Source of the DNA: JASHUC01 sp035606175
GTDB lineage: Bacteria; Pseudomonadota; Gammaproteobacteria; Steroidobacterales; Steroidobacteraceae
NCBI GenBank assembly: GCA_035606175.1
Contig: DATNFW010000043.1
Coordinates: 1 to 27,787, forward strand
Direction of reading: 5' to 3'
DNA: 27,787 bases
The notes under the pieces are model-generated. The model was not told the DNA's origin and did not search any database. It worked only from the letters and a program-made list of their open reading frames with translations. The position numbers and the translations under genes are program-made. Every line of letters starts with the position of its first letter. The stretch's first letter is position 1. Below, piece by piece: positions 8,027 through 16,403 of this stretch.

Positions 8027-9474
8027 GGGCTTTGCCCCGAACACTGGCCGAGTGGCTCGAGCGGCAGGAGACGGTCCACGTCCGCAGCATCGATCTCGGG
8101 CTCGAGCGTGTTGCCGCCGTCGCTCGGACGCTCGGCCTGACGAGCCCCCGGTATCGGGTCATCACGGTGGCGGGCACGAACGGGAAGGGCTCGACCGTCG
8201 CGCTCCTCGAGGCGATTCTCCTCGCTCAGGGTTACCGCGCAGGCAGCCTTACCTCACCCCATCTGCTGCGCTACAACGAGCGGGTGCGGATCGACGGGAG
8301 AGAGGCGAGCGATGACGAGCTCGTCGGCGCGTTCGATCGCATCGAGGCAGCGCGCGGGGCGACGACCCTCACCTTCTTCGAGTACAACACACTCGCGGCG
8401 CTTGCCGTCTTTGCGGATAGGGAAGTCGATGTGGCGGTGCTGGAGGTCGGTCTCGGCGGGCGTCTCGATGCCGTGAACATCGTCGATGCGGATGTCGCCG
8501 TGCTCTGCTCGATCGGATTCGATCATCGCGACTGGCTCGGCGATACGCTCGATGCGATCGGTGCAGAGAAGGCGGGAATCTTTCGGCCGGGACGACCCGC
8601 GGTGCTCGGCACGCCGCAGATGCCGGCGAGCGTGTTTGCGTCGGCCGAGAGGCTCGGGACGCGCCTTACGATCGCCGAGCGGGATTTCGCGTGGAGCGTC
8701 GCGGAAGATGATCGGTGGAGCTATCGCGGTCTCGCCTCGAGCCTCGATGGCCTCCCGCGGCCTGCTCTCGCGGGGCGCATCCAGTATCGCAACGCGGCGA
8801 CGGCGCTCGCCGCATACGAGTCGCTCGCGGCGTCTGGGTCGCCCGCCGCGCGTGGGTCCGGCGCCGCGCATGGGCCGCCCGCGGGTCTGCGGCCGCTCGA
8901 TGGTCGGCGCGTTGCCGAGGCGCTCCGCGCCGTGCGGCTGCAGGGTCGTTTCCAAACGGTGCGTCTGCCCGTACCCGGCAGCACTGCGCCGGACACAGTC
9001 GAATGGATTCTCGATGTCTCGCACAACGAGCCGGCCGCGCAGGTACTCGAGGAGAATCTGCGGATGAAGCGGGTGGAGGGGAGAACGTACGCGGTGTGCA
9101 GTATTTTGAGTGACAAGGACGTAGAGGCGATCGGGCGCGCGATCGCGCCCGCGATCGATGCCTGGATACTCTGCGGCTTCTCGGGCCCGCGCGGCTCGAC
9201 GGCGAGCGAGCTTGCGGCACGGCTCGCCGGGAGCGTGTCGAGGCCGCGACTCGCCGCATCCGTCGGAGAAGGTTTAAGTCTCGCCCGATCGCTTGCGCGC
9301 GCTGGAGACCGCGTCGTCGTATTCGGCTCGTTCACGACGGTCACCGCGGCGCTCGAATGGCTCGGCGGCTCGGCAGGTCCGAAACTGCAGAGCGCCGAGG
9401 CAGCCGGCCCGGAGTCGGCCGGACCCGCGGGGCGGTCGGACCGCCCCCGCAGTAGCGCCCACGGGCACGCTTGA
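8023..9474 (+). CDS. folC: Bifunctional folylpolyglutamate/dihydrofolate synthase
   Basis: FolC joins glutamate to dihydropteroate and extends the polyglutamate tail of folates. It is a 483-residue Mur-ligase-type enzyme. The P-loop GTNGKGST is at 51-58, followed by TSPHLLRYNER and the VGLGGRLDAVN motif; the C-terminal domain carries DVSHNEPAA. The start is the ATG at 8023 overlapping the accD stop. Two features lengthen it beyond the usual 420-440 residues: a Gly/Ala/Pro-rich insertion near residues 268-288 and a low-complexity C-terminal tail of about 30 residues (from about 455). Both look like GC-driven expansion; the catalytic motifs are intact. Confidence 0.95.
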   Translation: MRALPRTLAEWLERQETVHVRSIDLGLERVAAVARTLGLTSPRYRVITVAGTNGKGSTVALLEAILLAQGYRAGSLTSPHLLRYNERVRIDGREASDDELVGAFDRIEAARGATTLTFFEYNTLAALAVFADREVDVAVLEVGLGGRLDAVNIVDADVAVLCSIGFDHRDWLGDTLDAIGAEKAGIFRPGRPAVLGTPQMPASVFASAERLGTRLTIAERDFAWSVAEDDRWSYRGLASSLDGLPRPALAGRIQYRNAATALAAYESLAASGSPAARGSGAAHGPPAGLRPLDGRRVAEALRAVRLQGRFQTVRLPVPGSTAPDTVEWILDVSHNEPAAQVLEENLRMKRVEGRTYAVCSILSDKDVEAIGRAIAPAIDAWILCGFSGPRGSTASELAARLAGSVSRPRLAASVGEGLSLARSLARAGDRVVVFGSFTTVTAALEWLGGSAGPKLQSAEAAGPESAGPAGRSDRPRSSAHGHA

Positions 9475-9493
9475 GCAGGTAGGGAGCGCCCCA

Positions 9494-10297
9494 ATGGTGG
9501 AGAATCGGACTCGAGAGCGGCTGACAGGCGCTGCAATCCTGGTCGCGCTGATCGTGCTGCTGGTGCCGGAGCTGCTTTCCGGCCCGCGCCGTGCGGCGCC
9601 CCAGCCCAGCGCGGTCGTCGATGAGGCCCCGATCCGGTCCTACACGCTGTCGCTCGGCGAGGCCCCAGGCGGGGTGCCGCCGACGGCAGAGCGGCCGGCG
9701 GAGATTCGCACCACCGCGGACCGGGCTTACCCGGACCCGGTGGATGGGACGCAGACGGATCCGCCCCCCGTAGATCGGATCGCGGCACATCGGCCCCCAG
9801 TTGCGGTAGCCCGCGCCCAAGTGCCGACGGACCGGGCCGCGCAGGTAGGCACGGACGGCGCGGTGCCGCCGGTGGCCGCTGCGGCCGCTCCAGCTGCTGC
9901 GGTGCGGTTACCCGCGGAACAGGCGCCGGCAGGCCACGCGGCACCGGCGGGCCACGCGGCGCCCAAACCGGCGCTCGCCCGGACGCGATTGCACCCGGCG
10001 GCCCATACCGCACCGCCTCACGAGGCGGCGCGGCGCAAGGGCGCCGAGCCGGGTGACGGCGCCGCGCACGGCTGGGCGGTCCAGGTGGGCAGCTTCGGCA
10101 GCCGCGAGAATGCGGACCGGCTCGCCCGCCGTTTGAAGCTCAAAGGCTATGGGACATTCGTCTCCGAGAGTTCGAGCCGAGGTCACACCTGGTACCGGGT
10201 CCGGGTGGGCCCGCAGCACGATCGCGCGGCTGCCGATGCGGTCGCCGCCCGGCTGCGCGCGGCCGGGCTCCACGGAGCCGTCGCGCAGCCCCGGTAA
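9494..10297 (+). CDS. SPOR-domain inner-membrane protein, DedD-like
   Basis: Cell-division-associated protein of the DedD type: one N-terminal transmembrane helix (about residues 10-28), a long Pro/Ala-rich periplasmic linker (about 30-190), and a C-terminal SPOR domain (about 192-267) beginning WAVQVGSFGSRENADRLA. SPOR domains bind denuded peptidoglycan at the division septum. The start is the ATG at 9494, preceded by TAGGGAGC about 8 bases upstream, a good ribosome binding site. A longer in-frame reading from 9293 lies inside folC and adds no homology. The folC-dedD-cvpA-purF order is the same as in Escherichia coli, which supports the DedD assignment. Length is 267 residues. Confidence 0.88.
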   Translation: MVENRTRERLTGAAILVALIVLLVPELLSGPRRAAPQPSAVVDEAPIRSYTLSLGEAPGGVPPTAERPAEIRTTADRAYPDPVDGTQTDPPPVDRIAAHRPPVAVARAQVPTDRAAQVGTDGAVPPVAAAAAPAAAVRLPAEQAPAGHAAPAGHAAPKPALARTRLHPAAHTAPPHEAARRKGAEPGDGAAHGWAVQVGSFGSRENADRLARRLKLKGYGTFVSESSSRGHTWYRVRVGPQHDRAAADAVAARLRAAGLHGAVAQPR

Positions 10298-10417
10298 GCG
10301 CGCAGCGTGGCCGCCCTGGCGTGCGGTCCGGGACCCCCGTAGGGGCCGGGAAGACCGCGGCGGCCGGAACCGCATGAAGCTGGTAACCGCTCACGCCCGC
10401 CGACTGCGGCGGTCGAG

Positions 10418-10423
10418 TACAAT
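10418..10423 (+). promoter_or_regulatory. Possible -10 element upstream of cvpA
   Basis: TACAAT lies 10 bases upstream of the cvpA ATG, in an otherwise GC-rich 136-base gap after the SPOR gene. It matches a sigma-70 -10 box, but no matching -35 is visible 16-18 bases upstream. A start this close to the ATG would give a very short leader. The same gap contains CCCC/GGGG inverted repeats without a T-run (about 10330-10345). Confidence 0.25.
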
Positions 10424-10433
10424 CCGCGCCGCC

Positions 10434-10943
10434 ATGACCCTGGTCGATTATCTGATCATCGCACTGGTCGTGCTTTCGGCCGTCGTCGGTGTTGCACGTG
10501 GTTTCCTTCGGGAGATCATCGCGCTCGTGACGTGGATCGTGGCCCTGCTCATCGCATGGCATTTCGCCGGGCGCCTCGCACCCTATCTCGGTGGGCTGCT
10601 TTCCTCCCCACCTGTGAAAACATGGTCCGCCCGCGCGATCTTGCTCATCGCCGTGCTGCTCGTCGGGGCCGGAATCGGTGCGATCGTCACCCATCTGGTG
10701 CGTCTGTCGATCTTCAGCAGCACGGACCGTTTCCTCGGATTCGTATTCGGCGTGATGCGCGGCCTGGTGATCTTCGGCGTGCTGGTGCTCGTCTGCCAGA
10801 CGTTGAGGCTCGACGAGGAGCGCTGGTGGCGCTCCTCGAGGCTGCTGCCCTACGGGGAGCGGGCGGCGGGGCTTCTGCTCTCGATGGTCGGCGACACGGC
10901 CGAGCGTCGGCACGCTTTCAAACTCGTCGATCAACGACTCTGA
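10434..10943 (+). CDS. cvpA: CvpA family membrane protein
   Basis: Inner-membrane protein of the CvpA/colicin V production family, 169 residues, with four predicted transmembrane helices (about residues 5-22, 28-47, 63-85 and 102-120) and a short cytoplasmic tail. The segment YLIIALVVLSAVVGVARGFLRE matches the family N-terminus in hydrophobicity and the Arg-Gly-Phe turn. The molecular function is not settled; members affect purine metabolism, biofilm formation and envelope stress tolerance. The start is the ATG at 10434. purF follows 9 bases after the stop, the conserved cvpA-purF pair. Confidence 0.9.
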   Translation: MTLVDYLIIALVVLSAVVGVARGFLREIIALVTWIVALLIAWHFAGRLAPYLGGLLSSPPVKTWSARAILLIAVLLVGAGIGAIVTHLVRLSIFSSTDRFLGFVFGVMRGLVIFGVLVLVCQTLRLDEERWWRSSRLLPYGERAAGLLLSMVGDTAERRHAFKLVDQRL

Positions 10944-10952
10944 GGCGCGGCC

Positions 10953-12464
10953 ATGTGCGGAATCGTCGGTATCGTCGGAACGGGTCCCGCCAACCAAAGA
11001 CTCTATGACGCGCTCACGGTGCTGCAGCATCGCGGGCAGGATGCCGCCGGCATCGCGACCGTCGCCGAGGGGGAGCTTTACGTGCGCAAGGGCAGCGGGC
11101 TCGTGCGCGATGTGTTCCAGCAGCATCACATGGTCGAGCTCAAGGGAAACCTCGGCATCGGTCACGTGCGCTACCCGACCGCCGGCTGCGACAGCGCCTC
11201 CGAGGCGCAGCCGTTCTATGTAAACGCGCCGTACGGCATCTGCCTCGGACACAACGGCAATCTCACCAACGCCGCGGAGCTCGGCGAGGTCCTCACCCGA
11301 GAGGACCGCCGTCACCTCAACACGACCTCCGACTCCGAGGTGCTCCTAAACGTCTTCGCCTCTGAGCTGCAGCGCGTCGGCACGCCGCGCGTGACGCCGG
11401 CAGACGTGTTCGCCGCGCTCAACGCGGTCTATCGCCGCTGCCGCGGCGGCTATGCGGTCGTTGCGACGATCATCGGACACGGCGTTCTCGGGTTTCGCGA
11501 TCCGAACGGCATCCGTCCGCTCGTGCTGGGCCGGCGCGACACACCGAAAGGCCCGGAGTGGATGCTCGCCTCGGAGAGCGTCGCACTCGACATTCTCTCG
11601 TTCCATTTGGTGCGGGATATCGCGCCGGGCGAGGCGGTCTTCATCGACGAGCAGGGCCGGCTGCACTCGCAGCAGCTCGTCGCGAGCGTGCGGCACACGC
11701 CCTGCATCTTCGAGTACGTCTACTTCGCGCGTCCCGACTCGATCATCGACAACATCTCCGTGTATCGCGCGCGCATGCGCATGGGCGACCGGCTCGCGGA
11801 GAAGATCCTCCGCGAGCGCCCCGATCACGACATCGACGTGGTCATTCCCATTCCGGACACGAGCCGCACGAGCGCGCTGCAAGTCGCACAGCGTCTCGGT
11901 ATCAAATACCGCGAAGGCTTCACCAAAAACCGCTACATCGGCCGCACCTTCATCATGCCGGGGCAGGGCGAGCGGGAGCGCTCGGTGCGCCGCAAGCTGA
12001 ATGCGATCGATCTCGAGTTCCGCGGCAAGAACGTGCTGCTCGTCGATGACTCGATCGTGCGCGGGACGACCTCCGCACAGATCATCGAGCTCGCGCGCGA
12101 GGCGGGCGCTCGCAAGGTCTACTTCGCATCTGCAGCGCCTCCGGTGCGCTTCCCGAACGTCTACGGCATCGACATGCCCGCAACGAGCGAGCTCATTGCA
12201 GCCGGGCGGAGCATCGAGGAAGTGCAGCGCTTCATCGGCGCCGACTGGCTCATCTATCAAGAGCTCGACGATCTCGTCGCAGCCTGCCGCCACGAAGATG
12301 CCAAAGTCGAGGAGTTCGATACCTCCTGCTTCTCGGGCGAGTACGTCACGGGCGATGTGACGCGCGAGTATCTCGAGCGGCTGCAGCTCGAGCGCTCCGA
12401 CGAAGCGAAGGCGCGCCGGCGCGACGGCCGCCGCACGCCGCTCAAAGTCGTCGGCGGAACATGA
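10953..12464 (+). CDS. purF: Amidophosphoribosyltransferase
   Basis: PurF catalyses the first committed step of purine synthesis: PRPP plus glutamine gives phosphoribosylamine. The 503-residue protein starts MCGIVGIVG, so Cys2 becomes the N-terminal nucleophile of the class II glutaminase domain (about 2-235) after Met removal; no propeptide is present. The phosphoribosyltransferase domain has the PRPP-binding loop VLLVDDSIVRGTTS (about 363-376). Length matches the Escherichia coli-type enzyme, which lacks an Fe-S cluster. It lies just downstream of cvpA. Regulation by a PurR operator could not be identified in the sequence. Confidence 0.97.
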   Translation: MCGIVGIVGTGPANQRLYDALTVLQHRGQDAAGIATVAEGELYVRKGSGLVRDVFQQHHMVELKGNLGIGHVRYPTAGCDSASEAQPFYVNAPYGICLGHNGNLTNAAELGEVLTREDRRHLNTTSDSEVLLNVFASELQRVGTPRVTPADVFAALNAVYRRCRGGYAVVATIIGHGVLGFRDPNGIRPLVLGRRDTPKGPEWMLASESVALDILSFHLVRDIAPGEAVFIDEQGRLHSQQLVASVRHTPCIFEYVYFARPDSIIDNISVYRARMRMGDRLAEKILRERPDHDIDVVIPIPDTSRTSALQVAQRLGIKYREGFTKNRYIGRTFIMPGQGERERSVRRKLNAIDLEFRGKNVLLVDDSIVRGTTSAQIIELAREAGARKVYFASAAPPVRFPNVYGIDMPATSELIAAGRSIEEVQRFIGADWLIYQELDDLVAACRHEDAKVEEFDTSCFSGEYVTGDVTREYLERLQLERSDEAKARRRDGRRTPLKVVGGT

Positions 12465-12497
12465 TCGGACGCCTGCAACCTCGCGAGGCTGCGTTCG

Positions 12498-13763
12498 ATG
12501 GGATACGAGCTGACCGAGGACGATCGTCCTCAGCGCGCCCTGCTGCTCGAGCTGCTGCGCGCCGCGCTCGCAGCCGTCGATGGCCGTCGCTGCACGCGTG
12601 AGGCGCTCGGCGCCCGTGAGGCGCTCGGCGGCAGCTCCCCGCGTGCGGTGCGGCACGCCTCTCCCAGCGTCGATGACGGCAGGCCCGTGTGGGCAGCCGC
12701 GATCGGCAAAGCCGCCGCCGCGATGGCCCTTGGGGCGGCAGATGCGCTCGGCGCGCGTCTCGAGCGCCTGCTGCTCATCACCAAAGAAGGACACATCGGC
12801 GAGGAAGTGCGGCGGCTCGGGTGCGTCGAGGCGCACGAGAGCGGCCACCCCGTCCCCGACACACGCTCGCTCGCGGCCGGCGCACGACTGCTCAACTACG
12901 TCGATGCGATCCCGCGCTCGGCACGCCCGCTGTTTCTCGTCTCCGGGGGCGCCTCGAGTCTGGTTGAAGTGCTCGCGCCCGGCGTAACGCTTGAAGAGCT
13001 GCTGCAGCTCAATCTCGAGGGCCTCGCTCGCGCCCTGCCGATCGAGGCGCTCAATGCCCGCCGCCGGGCAATCTCCCTCCTCAAAGGCGGCCGCCTCTCC
13101 GCAAAGCTATCCGGCCGTCGAGCGCTCGCGCTTTTTCTATCGGATGTGCCCGGAGACGATCCCGCCGTGATCGGCTCCGGTTTGCTCGGCCCCTCGAGCG
13201 CGCCCGGGTCGCGCGAGCCCGACGACATCGAGCGCCGCGTCATCGCCTCGATCGATGAGGCGCGTCAGGCCGTGTGCGATCGCGTGGCAGGCCTCAGCGT
13301 GAACGCCCCGCGCGAGCGCTTCAACGGACGTGTCGAGCGGCTCGCGGTGCAGATGGCGCACGACACCGCGCTCGGGAGCGCCGCGCTTCATGTTTGGGGC
13401 GGAGAATCGGTCGTCGAGCTGCCCGAGCATCCGGGTCGCGGCGGACGCAATCAACAGCTCGCTCTCGCGGCAGCGCGGCTCATTGCAGGACGCGACGATG
13501 TGTTTCTACTCGCGGCGGGCACCGACGGGACGGACGGGCCGACGGCCGATGCCGGCGCGCTCGTCGACGGGGACACGTGCGCCCGCATCGCCTGTGCCGG
13601 AGTGGATGTCGATGAGGCGCTGCGCCGCGCCGATGCGGGCACCGCGCTCGAGGCGGCCGGGGATCTCGTGCATACCGGCCCGACCGGCACGAACGTCGGC
13701 GATCTGGTTCTCGGACTCAAACTCTCCCGCGCGGGAGCGCGTGAATTGCTGTGCGACTGCTGA
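12498..13763 (+). CDS. Glycerate 2-kinase, MOFRL/DUF4147 family
   Basis: Member of the GckA/TtuD-type glycerate kinase family (N-terminal DUF4147 plus C-terminal MOFRL domain), which phosphorylates D-glycerate to 2-phosphoglycerate. Visible family blocks in the 421-residue protein are AAIGKAAAAMA, HPVPDTRS, SGGASSLVEVL, SDVPGDDPAVIGSG, GRGGRNQQLALA, GTDGTDGPTADAGA and TGPTGTNVGDL. The start is the ATG at 12498, 33 bases after purF; no other in-frame ATG lies between. An N-terminal insertion (about residues 34-55) contains an imperfect duplication of REALGA. The stop overlaps the following kinase gene by 13 bases, so it is translationally linked to that signalling cluster. Its substrate in this organism is inferred from the family only. 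Confidence 0.87.
   Translation: MGYELTEDDRPQRALLLELLRAALAAVDGRRCTREALGAREALGGSSPRAVRHASPSVDDGRPVWAAAIGKAAAAMALGAADALGARLERLLLITKEGHIGEEVRRLGCVEAHESGHPVPDTRSLAAGARLLNYVDAIPRSARPLFLVSGGASSLVEVLAPGVTLEELLQLNLEGLARALPIEALNARRRAISLLKGGRLSAKLSGRRALALFLSDVPGDDPAVIGSGLLGPSSAPGSREPDDIERRVIASIDEARQAVCDRVAGLSVNAPRERFNGRVERLAVQMAHDTALGSAALHVWGGESVVELPEHPGRGGRNQQLALAAARLIAGRDDVFLLAAGTDGTDGPTADAGALVDGDTCARIACAGVDVDEALRRADAGTALEAAGDLVHTGPTGTNVGDLVLGLKLSRAGARELLCDC
12597..12630 (+). repeat. 18-bp-period duplication inside glycerate kinase gene
   Basis: CGTGAGGCGCTCGGCG occurs at 12597-12612 and again at 12615-12630, giving two in-frame copies of REALG six residues apart. It lies in a variable N-terminal segment and does not disrupt the reading frame. 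Confidence 0.75.
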
Positions 13764-15031
13764 TCATCGACGGAGATCCACGCTTTCGCGCTCTACTGCG
13801 GCATCACGTCACATGCCGCTGGCCGCATGCGGCCTGCGTCGAGTACGACCCGGCCACGCGCGGGCTGCCGCCCCCTGAGGTGCGCGCGTGCGGATTCGAC
13901 GCCGTGCTCCTCGGGGGTCCGCAGCGGCTCGACTGGCTCGAGGCGTTCGCAAGGCGCAGCGGCTTCGCGCCCGTCTTGTATTTCAGCGCGAGCCGCGGCG
14001 ATGCTCCGGGTCGGCGAGCCTCGGCGCTCGGCGCGGCGGCGGTTTTCGGCAGGGACAAGATCGAGCACGAAGCCCTCAATGCGGCGCTCGCAGCCGCCGC
14101 CGAGACGCAGGCGCGCGCTCGGGCGGCAAGCGATCGCGAAGACGACCGCTTCTCCGGCACGTCGATTCCGGGCTATCGATGCGTGCGGGTGATTGCGGCA
14201 GGTCACCTCACGCGCCTGCATGTCGCCGAGTGCGAGCGCGATGCGAAGCTCGTAGCCGTCAAAATCGCCGTGGAGGGACCGGCCGCCAAGCGCGTCGCGG
14301 GCGATCCGCTCGAGCAGAGCGACCTCGATCGCGCATTCAAACGGTTCCTGCTCGAGCGCGACATCGCGCGGCGCATCTCGAGCCGCAGCACCGTGCGCGT
14401 GATAGACCTCGGGGTGAGCGGCGGACGGGCCTATCTCGTCATGGAATATCTCGGCGGCGGAAGCCTGCGCCGGCGGATGAACGCCGGCATCTCCGCAATC
14501 GAGGCGCTCAACTACGGCCTCGAGCTCGCGCGCGCGCTCGAGACCGTGCACGCCGCGGGCGTGGTGCACCAGGACTTGAAGCCCGCGAACATCATGCTCC
14601 GCGAGGACGGCTCGCTCGCGCTCATCGATTTCGGGCTCGCGCGGCTCGCCGGGTTCGAGCCCGAGCCTCCCGACCCAAATCTGATCAGCGGCACCCCGCA
14701 CTACATGAGCCCCGAGCAGGGACACGGTGAGCCGACCGATGCGCGCAGCGATCTTTACAGTCTCGGTGTGATCCTGTACGAGATGCTGGCGGGCCATAAG
14801 CCGTACACGGCCGACAAGCCGATGGCGATCATCTACATGCACCGCAAGACGCCGCTCCCCCCTTTGCCGCAGCCGCTCGAGCGGCTGCAGCCACTCCTCG
14901 AGCGACTGCTCGCCAAGTCGCCCGACGACCGGTTCGCCTCCGCGGCCGCTGCGGCGGAGGCGCTGCAGCGCGCGCGTGACGTCTTGGCCGCGTCCGAGCC
15001 GCTCGGCGGCGATGACGAGCGCGCCGCATGA
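13751..15031 (+). CDS. Ser/Thr protein kinase with N-terminal degenerate receiver domain
   Basis: Two-domain protein of 426 residues. Residues 1-115 resemble a CheY-like receiver: acidic Asp7 and Asp9 after strand 1, Ser79 at the conserved Ser/Thr position (VLYFSAS), and Lys103. The phospho-acceptor position in AVLLGG (51-56) is glycine, so classical phosphorylation looks impossible. Residues about 141-410 form a Hanks-type kinase: catalytic Lys171 (VAVK), Glu202, HQDLKPAN with Asp275 and Asn280 (Gln replaces the usual Arg, so a non-RD kinase), DFG at 293-295, and GTPHYMSPEQ at 314-323. The glycine-rich loop (about 147-156) lacks the GxGxxG pattern. There is no transmembrane segment, so it is probably cytosolic. 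The start is GTG 13751, overlapping the glycerate kinase end; the stop overlaps miaE as ATGA. Substrates are unknown. Confidence 0.88.
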   Translation: MRLLIIDGDPRFRALLRHHVTCRWPHAACVEYDPATRGLPPPEVRACGFDAVLLGGPQRLDWLEAFARRSGFAPVLYFSASRGDAPGRRASALGAAAVFGRDKIEHEALNAALAAAAETQARARAASDREDDRFSGTSIPGYRCVRVIAAGHLTRLHVAECERDAKLVAVKIAVEGPAAKRVAGDPLEQSDLDRAFKRFLLERDIARRISSRSTVRVIDLGVSGGRAYLVMEYLGGGSLRRRMNAGISAIEALNYGLELARALETVHAAGVVHQDLKPANIMLREDGSLALIDFGLARLAGFEPEPPDPNLISGTPHYMSPEQGHGEPTDARSDLYSLGVILYEMLAGHKPYTADKPMAIIYMHRKTPLPPLPQPLERLQPLLERLLAKSPDDRFASAAAAAEALQRARDVLAASEPLGGDDERAA

Positions 15032-15687
15032 GCTCGACCGCCACCTCCGAGGTTGCCGAGATTCTGCTCGCGCCGACCCCGCCAGCGTGGATCGATGCCG
15101 CCGTCGAGCGCTGGCGCGAGCTGCTGGTCGATCACGCGAGCTGCGAGAAGAAAGCCGCCTCGTCCGCGCTCGCGCTGATGTTCGCGTATCCCGAGGATCG
15201 GCGCCTCGCTGCCGCGCTGTCGCGGCTCGCGCGCGAGGAGCTGCGCCACTTCGAGCGCGTCGATGCGCTGATGAGGCGTCTCGGCGTGGCGAGCGCGCGA
15301 CTCGTGCCGGGCCGCTACGCGACCGGGTTGCGAGCGATGCTGCGCACCGCCAATCCCGGCCGCAAACTCGATCTGCTGCTCACGGGAGCGCTCATCGAGG
15401 CGCGCTCGGCAGAGCGCTTTCGGCTGCTGGCGCCCCGGCTTGCCGACCCGCTCGGCGCCTTCTACGGGGAGCTCGAGCGCTCGGAAGCGCGGCATTTCGC
15501 GCAATATGTGGAGTTCGCGCGCGCGGAGGCGCCGGGCGAATGGCGCGAGCGGCTCGAGGCGCTCGCGCTGCGCGAGGCGGAGCTTGCAACCTCTCCCGAC
15601 CGGGAGCTGCGGTTCCATTCGGGCCCGCCCGGGGCAACAATTCATTACACGCCATCGAGCGGGGTGCCCTTATCGTCCAGCGCATGA
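15028..15687 (+). CDS. miaE: tRNA-(ms2io6A)-hydroxylase
   Basis: MiaE is a non-haem di-iron monooxygenase that hydroxylates the isopentenyl group of ms2i6A at tRNA position 37. The 219-residue protein has the opening LLAPTPPAWIDAA and all expected iron ligands: Glu40 (SCEKKAAS), Glu71 and His74 (EELRHFE), Glu124 (IEARSAERF), and Glu153 with His156 (SEARHFA). Length is typical. It overlaps the upstream kinase and the downstream response regulator genes by ATGA junctions. The organism should therefore also carry miaA and miaB, which are not in this window. Confidence 0.94.
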   Translation: MSSTATSEVAEILLAPTPPAWIDAAVERWRELLVDHASCEKKAASSALALMFAYPEDRRLAAALSRLAREELRHFERVDALMRRLGVASARLVPGRYATGLRAMLRTANPGRKLDLLLTGALIEARSAERFRLLAPRLADPLGAFYGELERSEARHFAQYVEFARAEAPGEWRERLEALALREAELATSPDRELRFHSGPPGATIHYTPSSGVPLSSSA

Positions 15688-16403
15688 GCGATCGCCCGCA
15701 CCTTTTGATCGTCGACGACGACCGCGAGATTCGTACGCTCCTTGGCCAGTACTTCGAGACGCACGGCTATCGCACGACCGCGGTCGCCGAGGGGCGGGCC
15801 ATGCGCCGGGTCCTGCAGCAATCGCACATCGACCTGATCGTCCTCGATCTGATGCTCCCGGGTGAGGACGGGCTCGCGCTCTGCAGGGATCTGCGCTCGC
15901 GATCGCAGTTGCCCGTGATCATGCTCACCGCACGCGGCGACGACGTCGACCGCATCGTCGGTCTCGAAGTCGGCGCGGACGATTACTTGCCGAAGCCTTT
16001 CAATCCCCGGGAGCTTCTCGGGCGCGTGAAGGCGGTTCTGCGCCGTTCATCGCATGCTCCGCGCGAGCCCGATCCGCAAAGCGTGCGCGGGTTCCGCTTC
16101 GCCGGCTGGCAGCTCGACACGACGAGCCGTGCGCTCACGGACCCCTCGGGGACGCTCGTGCCGCTGTCGGGCGCAGAGTACCGGCTGCTCGCGGTGCTTC
16201 TCATGGCGCCGACCCGCGTGCACTCGCGCTCGCAGCTCACCGAGGTCCTGCGCGGCCGCGAAGCCGATCCGCTCGACCGCAGCATCGATGTACGCGTGAG
16301 CCGTCTGCGGCAGATCCTGGGCGATGACGCGCGGTCGCCGACCATCATCAAAACCATCTATGGCGAAGGCTATGTCGTCGGCGTCGGCGTCGAAACCTAT
16401 TGA
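15684..16403 (+). CDS. OmpR-family response regulator
   Basis: Two-component regulator of 239 residues. The receiver domain (about 6-120) has the acidic cluster Asp11-Asp13 (IVDDD), phospho-acceptor Asp55 (LIVLDLMLPGEDG), the LTARGD switch segment and the lysine in LPKPFNPREL. The C-terminal winged-helix DNA-binding domain (about 140-235) has the OmpR/PhoB pattern, including LSGAEYRLLAVLL, RSIDVRVSRLRQIL and IKTIYGEGYV. The sequence is closest in style to OmpR, but no symbol is given because the paralogue cannot be resolved by eye. The start is the ATG at 15684 overlapping the miaE stop. The histidine kinase gene begins inside its last codons. Confidence 0.93.
   Translation: MSDRPHLLIVDDDREIRTLLGQYFETHGYRTTAVAEGRAMRRVLQQSHIDLIVLDLMLPGEDGLALCRDLRSRSQLPVIMLTARGDDVDRIVGLEVGADDYLPKPFNPRELLGRVKAVLRRSSHAPREPDPQSVRGFRFAGWQLDTTSRALTDPSGTLVPLSGAEYRLLAVLLMAPTRVHSRSQLTEVLRGREADPLDRSIDVRVSRLRQILGDDARSPTIIKTIYGEGYVVGVGVETY

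Noticed and set aside
11346..12848. 500-codon minus-strand open frame antisense to purF and the glycerate kinase gene
   Set aside because: It is the shadow of two confidently identified genes; the translation has no recognisable domains.
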